Assembly: GCA_964548165.1 (NCBI GenBank)
Contig: CAZJQD010000074.1
Coordinates: 1-11,462 of the forward strand
DNA: 11,462 nucleotides
Origin: CAZJQD01 sp964548165 [NCBI: uncultured bacterium]
Lineage (GTDB): Bacteria; UBA8481
Reading direction: 5' to 3'
Positions 6,705 through 11,462 of this stretch are shown in pieces; position 1 is the stretch's first letter; each line of letters starts with the position of its first letter. The position numbers and the translations under genes are program-made. The notes beneath the pieces are model-generated. The model did no database searches and was not told where the DNA came from. It was given only the letters and a program-made list of their open reading frames with translations.

Positions 6705-7321
6705 CAGGGGGCCATGGTGCGGCGACCGGCGAGGGCCTCGCCGAGCGTGGCCTCGTCAGAGTGCGAGAGTTCGGCGCCGATGGGGAGCCCCTGGGCCAGG
6801 CGGGAGAGCCGCACGCCGGTTCCGGCGAGCCTCTCGGCGATGTAGCCGGCCGTCGCCGCTCCCTCCGTGTCCGGGTCCGTGGCGAGGATGACCTCCCGGA
6901 GCGCGCCCGCGGATACACCCTCGTGGACGCGGTTCACGAGCAACGCGATCGAGAGATCCTCGGGACCGACTCCATCCAGGGGGGAGATGGCGCCGCCCAG
7001 GACGTGGTAGAGCCCGTGGTGACGGCGAGTGCGCTCGAAGCTCCAGACGTCCACGGCTTCCTCGACCACCAGGATGACCGAGCGATCCCGGCCGGGATCG
7101 GCGCAGACCGGGCAAAGCTCGGCTTCCGCGTACTGGTGACAGGTGCGGCAGCGGCGGATGGCGCGCCGCGCCTCGACCAGGGTCCCGGCGATCTCCTCGC
7201 TGACGCCCGGCGGCTGGCCCAGCAGCCAGAGCGCGATCCGCCCGGCCGTCTTGGGGCCGATGGTCGGGAAGCGAGCGAGAGACGAGACCAACTTCTCGAA
7301 GGCGGGCGGGCGCGTGGACAC
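6704..7321 (-). CDS. recR: Recombination mediator protein RecR
   Basis: RecR works with RecO (and RecF) to load RecA on single-stranded DNA gaps. The 205 residues match the usual length of about 200. In order: a helix-hairpin-helix (FEKLVSSLARFPTIGPKTAGRIA, 8-30), a four-Cys zinc finger (C58-x2-C61-x8-C70-x2-C73), and a Toprim domain starting at SVILVVEEAVDVWSFE (81-96). YHVLGGAISPLDGVGPEDL (105-123) and ATDPDTEGAATAGYIAE (147-163) complete the family signatures, and the C-terminal RLAQGLPIGAELSHSDEATL is present. The start is GTG at 7321; an in-frame TAG 12 nt upstream rules out a longer protein. No Shine-Dalgarno is close enough (GGGAGG is about 19 nt away), but TAGACT stands 6 nt before the GTG, suggesting a leaderless mRNA. 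The usual dnaX and ybaB partners are not adjacent; recR stands alone here, divergent from the flagellar genes. Confidence 0.97.
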   Translation of the reverse strand: MSTRPPAFEKLVSSLARFPTIGPKTAGRIALWLLGQPPGVSEEIAGTLVEARRAIRRCRTCHQYAEAELCPVCADPGRDRSVILVVEEAVDVWSFERTRRHHGLYHVLGGAISPLDGVGPEDLSIALLVNRVHEGVSAGALREVILATDPDTEGAATAGYIAERLAGTGVRLSRLAQGLPIGAELSHSDEATLGEALAGRRTMAP

Positions 7322-7356
7322 CGTCGTAGTCTACCGATCGCCTCCCGGGCTGGCGA
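7322..7356 (-). promoter_or_regulatory. Candidate leaderless promoter of recR
   Basis: On the minus strand TCGCCA (7356-7351; 4 of 6 matches to TTGACA), a 17-nt spacer and TAGACT (7333-7328) stand before the GTG start at 7321, with 6 nt between -10 and GTG. This is the same arrangement, including the preceding GG (GGTAGACT), as at the radical SAM gene. It is called by eye from spacing and sequence, and the -35 is weak. Confidence 0.45.
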
Positions 7357-7437
7357 GGATTCCGCGCGCGACCAGGCACGGCCCCGGTCGCGGCCCTGGG
7401 GCCCGACGCTCTCCTGCTTATCTTTGTCACGAAGAGG

Positions 7438-7465
7438 TTAAGTTTGTCTCCCGGGGCGCCGAGAA
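7438..7465 (+). promoter_or_regulatory. Candidate sigma-28 (FliA)-type promoter of the flagellar genes
   Basis: TTAAGTTT (7438-7445), 12 nt, then GCCGAGAA (7458-7465). Compared with the enterobacterial FliA consensus TAAAGTTT-N11-GCCGATAA, each half has one mismatch and the spacer is 1 nt longer. The A/T-rich -35 stands out in a GC-rich setting. Transcription would start about 7471-7474, at the flgF ATG, giving a transcript with almost no leader. That is consistent with the absence of a Shine-Dalgarno before flgF. The consensus is borrowed from another phylum, so the call is moderate. Confidence 0.4.
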
Positions 7466-7473
7466 TCTGGTCC

Positions 7474-8325
7474 ATGGACCGCGGTCTCTATACAGGCGCC
7501 CTCTCGATGATTGCCCGGCAGTTCGATACGGACGTGATCGCCAACAACCTCGCGAACGTCAACACCGTCGGGTTCAAGCAGGATACGACCGTCTACCGGG
7601 ACTTCCCGGCCATGTTCCTGCATCGTCTGCACGACGATCGCTTCGAGACGCCGCTCCACACGTTCGACCTGGCGCCGCCCGTCGGCCGCGTGGGGACCGG
7701 GGTCCAGGTCGACGACATCATCACCACCCACCAGATCTCCGAATCGCTCATGAACACGGGCAACCCCTTCGACATGGCGCTGGAGGGCATCCCGGGGGTA
7801 CAGAAATCCTACGCCTTCTTCGAGATCCTGACGCCCCAGGGGATCCGCTACACGCGCGCGGGGCAGTTCACGGTCAATTCCAACGGCGAGATCTGCACCT
7901 CCAACGGCGCCCTGGTCATGGGCGAGAATGTCGGCCAAGCCTTGAAGGTGGATCCGAACAATGTCGAGTTCGGGACGGATGGGACCGTCTACTACAACCC
8001 CCAGTATCCCGGCGGCGGCCAGAACATGTGGGAAGACCGCGCCGTCCTGGACAAGCTGCGTATCGTCACCTTCGAGCGGCCCGAGCGCCTCTCGAAGCAG
8101 GGCTATACCCTCTTTGCGGCTACCGATGAATCCGGCCCCCCTGAGACCGTTCTCTTCGGCGTGAACCTCCGCACCGGCATGCTCGAGAACTCCAACGTGA
8201 ACCCGGTCCGCGAGATGGTCGACCTCATCAAGTCCCAGCGCGCCTACGAGGCGTCCGCCAAGGTCGTCCAGACGCATGACACGCTCCTCGGCCAGGCCGT
8301 CAGCGACGTCGGTCGCGTCGGGTAA
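7474..8325 (+). CDS. flgF: Flagellar basal-body rod protein FlgF
   Basis: FlgF is a rod protein of the flagellar basal body, exported through the flagellar type III apparatus and assembled in the periplasm. The 283 residues have the Flg_bb_rod N-terminus MDRGLYTGAL...VIANNLANVNTVGFK (1-35) and the hook-basal-body C-terminus (NSNVNPVREMVDLIKSQRAY, 239-258) that forms the coiled D0 layer. The central D1 region contains YTRAGQFTVNSNGEI (126-140). It is about 30 residues longer than E. coli FlgF (251). An insertion breaks the usual A-I/L-x-G-x-G-F-F stretch, which reads ALEGIPGVQKSYAFFEI (102-118). A reading from 7444 would add ten residues absent from the family, so the ATG at 7474 is used; it has only a weak Shine-Dalgarno. 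FlgF versus another FlgG-like rod protein is decided mainly by position before flgG. Confidence 0.88.
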   Translation: MDRGLYTGALSMIARQFDTDVIANNLANVNTVGFKQDTTVYRDFPAMFLHRLHDDRFETPLHTFDLAPPVGRVGTGVQVDDIITTHQISESLMNTGNPFDMALEGIPGVQKSYAFFEILTPQGIRYTRAGQFTVNSNGEICTSNGALVMGENVGQALKVDPNNVEFGTDGTVYYNPQYPGGGQNMWEDRAVLDKLRIVTFERPERLSKQGYTLFAATDESGPPETVLFGVNLRTGMLENSNVNPVREMVDLIKSQRAYEASAKVVQTHDTLLGQAVSDVGRVG

Positions 8326-8329
8326 CGAA

Positions 8330-8373
8330 CGGGGCTGATACTTCGTCGCCGATCGTCGGACGAATCAACCCCG
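8330..8373 (+). terminator. Long hairpin just after flgF (possible terminator or attenuator)
   Basis: CGGGG pairs with CCCCG, TGA with TCA, TTCGT with ACGAA and CCGA with TCGG around a TCG loop. This makes 17 pairs interrupted by a C/A mismatch and two small bulges. It starts 4 nt after the flgF stop. The downstream sequence (CTAACTTTCG) has only a short T run, so efficient rho-independent termination is uncertain. mRNA stabilisation is the alternative. Confidence 0.45.
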
Positions 8374-8404
8374 CTAACTTTCGAAGACGTGTTACATCAT
8401 CAGG

Positions 8405-8449
8405 CGATGGGGGGAGTCCGAGGGGGGAGCTGTTCGCGCGCCCCCATCG
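8405..8449 (+). repeat. Inverted repeat CGATGGGGG / CCCCCATCG
   Basis: A perfect 9-bp inverted repeat: arms at 8405-8413 and 8441-8449, separated by 27 nt that include a second G-run (AGGGGGGA). That G-run could compete for pairing with the C-run, giving two alternative folds. The repeat ends one base before the next hairpin, so both could stack in one RNA. Confidence 0.55.
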
Positions 8450-8450
8450 G

Positions 8451-8479
8451 CGAACCTTCGGGCTCTGCCGGAAGGTTCG
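8451..8479 (+). repeat. Inverted repeat CGAACCTTC / GAAGGTTCG hairpin
   Basis: A perfect 9-bp stem with an 11-nt loop that can add two more G-C pairs after a G-G mismatch, leaving a CTCTG loop. A T-run (CTTTTC) lies about 15 nt downstream, too far for a standard intrinsic terminator. As RNA this should be a very stable hairpin. Confidence 0.55.
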
Positions 8480-8514
8480 ACAATGATAATTACGCTTTTC
8501 TACGCAAAAATCGG

Positions 8515-8541
8515 TCAAGGTCCCGCTCAAGGGGTCGATAA
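8515..8541 (+). promoter_or_regulatory. Candidate sigma-28-type promoter upstream of flgG
   Basis: TCAAGGTC (8515-8522), an 11-nt spacer, then GTCGATAA (8534-8541). The -10 matches GCCGATAA at 7 of 8 positions, the -35 matches TAAAGTTT at 5 of 8, and the spacer has the exact consensus length. Transcription would start near 8548, giving a leader of about 80 nt before flgG. This is weaker than the flgF site at the -35 but has the right spacing. Confidence 0.35.
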
Positions 8542-8626
8542 GGGATAACGAGCCGGACTCCGTGGGAGAGGCTCACGAGGCGATGACCGACCGATTCGCC
8601 TCGACCCGAAACAGGAGCGTGTTCGC

Positions 8627-9412
8627 ATGACTCGAGCCCTCTACACGGCCGCAACTGGCCTGGCCGCGCAGCAATTTCATACCGACGTCATCTCCAACAA
8701 CCTCGCCAACGTCAATACAACCGGCTTCAAGCGGTCCCGCACCCATTTCCAGGACCTCCTCTACCAGACGCTCCGGCTCGCCGGGACGCCGTCGAGCGTG
8801 GGTTCGCAGGTGCCCTCGGGCGTCCAGGTCGGTCACGGCACCAACGTGGTCGCCACCGAGAAGATCTTCACCCAGGGCTCCTTCCGCCAAACCGAGAACC
8901 AGTTCAACGTGGCCATCGAGGGCAATGGCTTCTTCGAGATCGTCCTCCCGGACGGTTCCACCGCCTATTCCCGCGACGGCTCCTTCGAGCGTGATTCGCA
9001 GGGACAGATGGTCACGCACCAGGGCTTTCTCATCCAGCCTCCCATCCAGATCGATCCCCAGGCCATCAACCTCGAGATCAACGCCGAGGGCATCGTTACC
9101 CAGCAGCTTCCCGACGGCACCCTGGCCCAGATCGGCCAGCTCACGCTGACGAACTTCATCAACCCCGCCGGCCTCCAGTCCCTGGGCACCAACATCTACC
9201 GCGAGACGGCGGCCTCCGGCGCGCCGTTGACCGGCAACCCCGGCACGAACGGCACGGGCCGCTTGCGCCAGGGCTTCATCGAGATCTCGAACGTGAATGT
9301 CGCGGAAGAGCTCATCGACCTGATCGTGGCGCAACGCGCCTACGAGGTTAACTCCAAGTCGATCCAGACCCAGGACTCCATCCTGGCGACGGCTTCCAAC
9401 CTCAAGCGCTAA
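8627..9412 (+). CDS. flgG: Flagellar distal rod protein FlgG
   Basis: FlgG forms the distal rod of the flagellar basal body, passing through the P and L rings to the hook. At 261 residues it matches the usual length of about 260. The N-terminus MTRALYTAATGLAAQQFHTD (1-20) followed by VISNNLANVNTTGFK (21-35) and RSRTHFQDLLYQTL (36-49) is the FlgG signature, including the segment that distinguishes it from FlgF. The core has VAIEGNGFFEIVLPDG (95-110) and YSRDGSF (114-120). The C-terminus has GFIEISNVNVAEELIDLIVA (216-235), then QRAYEVNSKSIQTQDSIL. The ATG is preceded by AGGAG at a 9-nt gap. Sixty-one nt separate its stop from flgA, so the two are probably co-transcribed. Every diagnostic region is intact and the call is secure. 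Confidence 0.97.
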   Translation: MTRALYTAATGLAAQQFHTDVISNNLANVNTTGFKRSRTHFQDLLYQTLRLAGTPSSVGSQVPSGVQVGHGTNVVATEKIFTQGSFRQTENQFNVAIEGNGFFEIVLPDGSTAYSRDGSFERDSQGQMVTHQGFLIQPPIQIDPQAINLEINAEGIVTQQLPDGTLAQIGQLTLTNFINPAGLQSLGTNIYRETAASGAPLTGNPGTNGTGRLRQGFIEISNVNVAEELIDLIVAQRAYEVNSKSIQTQDSILATASNLKR

Positions 9413-9473
9413 GCGGCTGAGGCGAGGACGCGGTGCGGATTCCGGCGCGGTCGGCGGGAGAAGGAGCGGCGTG

Positions 9474-10403
9474 ATGATCGTCAGGGTCATCGCGGTCTGC
9501 CTCTTCTTCGCCGCGCCCGCCGGCGCGCTGACCTTGCACTTGAGAGATGCCGAAGTCACGGGCCGCGTCGTTCATCTCGGCGACGTGGCCATCATCTCGG
9601 GCATATCCCAGGATACGGCCGATTCGCTCGCGCGCGTCACCCTCGGGTTTTCGCCGATGCCGGGTTCGAGTCGCTCCGTGCCGATCGAGACGATCCGCAC
9701 GCGGGTGCTCCGGGAGGGATTTCTGCCGGGCGAGCTGCAACTGGTCGCGCAGGCGGCTCCGGTCGTCCGGCGCAGCGGGCATAGGATCGCCAACGAACTT
9801 GTCGAGCGCGCCGTCCTGGAGGCCCTTTCACCCCTGGTGGACGAGAGCACGGCGCTCCGCATCACGCGCGTGCCGGCCACGGGATTCCTGCCCGCCGGAG
9901 AGCCTCGGTTCCAGGTCGAGATTCCCCAGCGACTGGAACGGAACTTCTACGTGCCTGTCACGATCACCGTCGGCGAGGATGTTGTAAAGATCCAGGTGAG
10001 TGTCAGGGCGGCTCGCCTCGTCCCGGTCATCGTGCCTGTCCACCGGGTAGAGCGCGGCGACATCCTCTCCCTCTCGGACCTTACGGTCAGGACCAGCGAC
10101 GCCTTTGACGCCCCGCGCGGCGCTTTCCAGTCGATGACCGACGTCCTCGGCACGGCCGCCCTCAGGCCGCTGATGCCGGGTATTCCCCTGGCGGCGGGAA
10201 TGGTGCAGAGGCCCAGCGCGGTGCAGAGGGGAGAGCGGGTTCGCCTCGTCTCCACGTCCGGCACCCTCGAGGTCAGCGTGGCCGCGGAAGCCCTGGAACC
10301 GGGAACACCCGGCCAGCGCATCCGCGTCCGCAATACGGAATCACGGCGCATAGTCACGGCCCGCGTTCGCGGAGCCGGGGAGGTATTCATCGATGAAGAA
10401 TAG
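9474..10403 (+). CDS. flgA: Flagellar P-ring assembly chaperone FlgA
   Basis: FlgA is the periplasmic chaperone for FlgI during P-ring formation. The 309 residues open with a Sec signal peptide (MIVRVIAVCLFFAAPAGA, cleavage likely after GA at residue 18). A divergent N-terminal domain follows, then the conserved C-terminal half: a SAF-type region from about 183 (LVPVIVPVHRVERGDILSLS), and DVLGTAALRPLMPGIPL (223-239). The FlgA C-terminal beta domain comes last (GERVRLVSTSGTLEVSVAAE, then GQRIRVRNTESRRIV). The total is longer than E. coli FlgA (219), as is common outside gammaproteobacteria. The ATG at 9474 is preferred to the GTG at 9471 because AAGGAG (9461-9466) is 7 nt away from it. The 3' end overlaps flgH by 11 nt, and the flgH ribosome binding site lies inside flgA, so the two should be translationally linked. 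Confidence 0.93.
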   Translation: MIVRVIAVCLFFAAPAGALTLHLRDAEVTGRVVHLGDVAIISGISQDTADSLARVTLGFSPMPGSSRSVPIETIRTRVLREGFLPGELQLVAQAAPVVRRSGHRIANELVERAVLEALSPLVDESTALRITRVPATGFLPAGEPRFQVEIPQRLERNFYVPVTITVGEDVVKIQVSVRAARLVPVIVPVHRVERGDILSLSDLTVRTSDAFDAPRGAFQSMTDVLGTAALRPLMPGIPLAAGMVQRPSAVQRGERVRLVSTSGTLEVSVAAEALEPGTPGQRIRVRNTESRRIVTARVRGAGEVFIDEE

Positions 10404-11400
10404 CACGCAGCCTGACCGTCCCGGTGTTCCCGCGGACAACGATCCTGACCGGGACCTGGCGCAACTCGCCCAGGAGCTCGAGGGGGAACTTGCCCGGCTC
10501 AAGGCCCGCCTCGACGAGCTCGAGGGCGGGGCCGGGAGCGCGGTCGTGAATGACGCCGAACCCGTTGATGTCCGCGCGGATGACCACGCGGATACGCCCG
10601 CCGCGGATGTCGCGATCGGCCCCCTCCTCCAGGTCGATGTCCTCGCCGTCGAGTCCGGTCCCATCACCGATGCGCATGCCGCGATTCCCCCGACGGTGCG
10701 CCTGAGGGTGCAGAAGACACGGGCGCGCAGGTCCCGGCGTCGCGGCCGCATGAACTTCGCGTCGCGCGTCATCACCGGGTCCTGCCTGGCGATCGCTCTT
10801 AGCGTCCAGCCGGCGTCCTCTGTCTCCCTCTGGAACCAGGCGGCGAACCAGGCCGGGAGCACGAACGGCAACGTCGGGCTCTTCCAGCCGGTCAAGCAGT
10901 CCTTCCGGGTCGGGGACATCATCACGATCGCCGTCAACGAGGCCAACGAGGCCGACCACCAGTGGCGGGCCGAGCGAGAGACGGACAACACCATCGAGGG
11001 AACCGCCGCTCCATCCGGCGACGGAGCCGGACGCGTCAACCTCCTGGGTCTCTTCTTCCCGTTCATGAGCGCCGGGTACCAGAGCGAGGTCACATCGGAC
11101 AATCGCTCCGACCGCTCCGTCTCGCTTCGCGCGACGCTAGCCGCCGAGGTTGTCAACGTCCTGCCCAACGGCAACCTCCAGGTCGTCGCCAAGAAGGTGA
11201 CGCGCGTGAACTCCGAGGAACAGCTCATCGAGCTGACCGGCAATATCCGCCCGGAGGACATCAGCGCCGCCAATATCGTCTCCTCCACGGCCATCGCCGA
11301 TGCGACCATCAAGGTCAACGGCTCGCTTCGCTACACGAACGACAACAAGCCCGGCATCCTCGAACGGATCGCCTCGTTCCTCTCGGGGTTGTTCCTGTGA
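10393..11400 (+). CDS. flgH: Flagellar L-ring protein FlgH with an unusual N-terminal extension
   Basis: FlgH forms the L ring in the outer membrane around the rod. Residues 144-335 match the family: SLWNQAANQAGS, then QSFRVGDIITIAVNEANEAD (169-188), VLPNGNLQVVAKK (256-268) and ELTGNIRPEDISAANIVSST (280-299) followed by IADATIKVNG. The open frame starts 119 residues before the expected protein. The ATG at 10393 has a strong GGGGAGG 9 nt upstream, while the internal ATG at 10750 (residue 120), which begins a signal-peptide-like MNFASRVITG...SVQPASS, has none. The extension is acidic, has a short coiled-coil-like stretch (DLAQLAQELEGELARLKARL, 21-40) and ends in a basic run (RARRSRRRGR). C131 sits in T-G-S-C, a poor lipobox. 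FlgH proper may be made from 10750 (216 residues), with the upstream part either a fused separate small protein or a true extension. Confidence 0.88.
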   Translation: MKNSTQPDRPGVPADNDPDRDLAQLAQELEGELARLKARLDELEGGAGSAVVNDAEPVDVRADDHADTPAADVAIGPLLQVDVLAVESGPITDAHAAIPPTVRLRVQKTRARRSRRRGRMNFASRVITGSCLAIALSVQPASSVSLWNQAANQAGSTNGNVGLFQPVKQSFRVGDIITIAVNEANEADHQWRAERETDNTIEGTAAPSGDGAGRVNLLGLFFPFMSAGYQSEVTSDNRSDRSVSLRATLAAEVVNVLPNGNLQVVAKKVTRVNSEEQLIELTGNIRPEDISAANIVSSTAIADATIKVNGSLRYTNDNKPGILERIASFLSGLFL

Positions 11401-11462
11401 TCGGCCGCTCTGCACTGCGCCGCGGCGCGATGCGCCGCCTCCTGCGCCCGGCCGCGCTCTGC
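11397..11462 (+). CDS. flgI: Probable start of flagellar P-ring protein FlgI (runs off the window)
   Basis: Only 22 codons are visible. A GTG overlaps the flgH stop (GTGA), a junction style used elsewhere in this window; an in-frame ATG at 11430 is the alternative start. The translation (MIGRSALRRGAMRRLLRPAA, then LC) is strongly basic and then begins a hydrophobic stretch, as expected for the signal peptide of an exported protein. FlgI is assigned only from position: flgI normally follows flgH, and its chaperone gene flgA lies just upstream. No FlgI-specific residue can be seen. Confidence 0.55.
   Translation, partial: MIGRSALRRGAMRRLLRPAALC

Larger units (their letters stand above)
8326..8626 (+). 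other. Structured 301-nt flgF-flgG intergenic region
   Basis: No credible gene. The first half holds three successive hairpins (listed separately at 8330-8373, 8405-8449 and 8451-8479). They are followed by an A/T-rich island (about 8480-8513) that contains TACGC twice, 10 bp apart (8491 and 8501). After that come a sigma-28-like promoter and the flgG ribosome binding site (AGGAG, 8613-8617, 9 nt before the ATG). A gap this long is unusual between flgF and flgG, which are normally adjacent. It may carry a terminator or attenuator, a leader RNA or a small RNA. I do not recognise a known riboswitch; the conserved c-di-GMP-I core sequence is absent. Confidence 0.6.

Noticed and set aside
5560-6891. 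443-codon plus-strand open frame across the radical SAM gene and the recR end
   Set aside because: It lies opposite two well-identified minus-strand genes and crosses their terminator and promoter. No conserved motif.
7444-7473. Earlier start for flgF
   Set aside because: The added ten residues are not part of the rod-protein N-terminus, which begins M-D-R-G-L-Y. The stretch also overlaps the candidate promoter.
8451-8490. tRNA T-arm-like GGTTCGA or c-di-GMP riboswitch in the flgF-flgG gap
   Set aside because: No acceptor, D or anticodon arms can be built around it, and the conserved core of the c-di-GMP-I riboswitch is missing.
8513-8526. Sigma-54 site (GG-N10-GC) before flgG
   Set aside because: Only the GG and GC dinucleotides match; TGGCAC and TTGC are not present. 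The spacing alone is expected by chance in GC-rich DNA.
8300-8530. 76-codon minus-strand open frame in the flgF-flgG gap
   Set aside because: It overlaps the end of flgF and runs through the hairpins. No ribosome binding site and no domain.

Overview
The window is high-GC bacterial chromosome (about two thirds G+C by eye) with tightly packed genes. Many junctions overlap by 4 bp (ATGA or GTGA). The organism is flagellated and has an outer membrane, because it encodes the P-ring chaperone FlgA, the L-ring protein FlgH and a predicted Sec/SPase II lipoprotein. The order flgF-flgG-flgA-flgH-(flgI) is common in deltaproteobacteria-like and other deep-branching Gram-negative lineages. I cannot name the phylum from sequence alone.

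Layout. (1) 1-5149, minus strand: a compact cluster read right to left. It holds a GYF_2/B-box zinc-finger membrane protein, glnD (PII uridylyltransferase), an MBL-fold hydrolase, a small lipoprotein and the 5' end of alaS, with gaps or overlaps of only a few bases from glnD onward. (2) 5333-6618, minus strand: a two-gene unit made of a radical SAM/SPASM enzyme whose stop codon overlaps the start of a 77-residue, 8-cysteine peptide. The peptide starts with a tandem Y-x2-P-x-L-x2 repeat. This looks like a minimal RiPP (ribosomally made, post-translationally modified peptide) system and is the most novel part of the window. (3) 6704-7321, minus strand: recR, with an intrinsic terminator that starts inside its stop codon. 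(4) 7474-11462, plus strand: flgF, flgG, flgA, flgH and probably the start of flgI, divergent from recR, encoding the distal rod and the ring proteins of the flagellar basal body.

Regulation visible in the sequence. recR and the radical SAM gene both have GGTAGACT placed 6 nt before a GTG start, which suggests leaderless transcripts from a -10 element. The RiPP promoter also carries two 9-bp direct repeats exactly 21 bp apart, one covering the -35, like an operator. The flagellar genes have sigma-28-like sequences upstream of flgF and flgG. The 301-nt flgF-flgG gap holds three strong hairpins.

Oddities: flgH has a well-supported start that adds about 119 residues before its signal peptide, and it lacks a convincing lipobox. 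GlnD is short and one of its ACT loops is altered.
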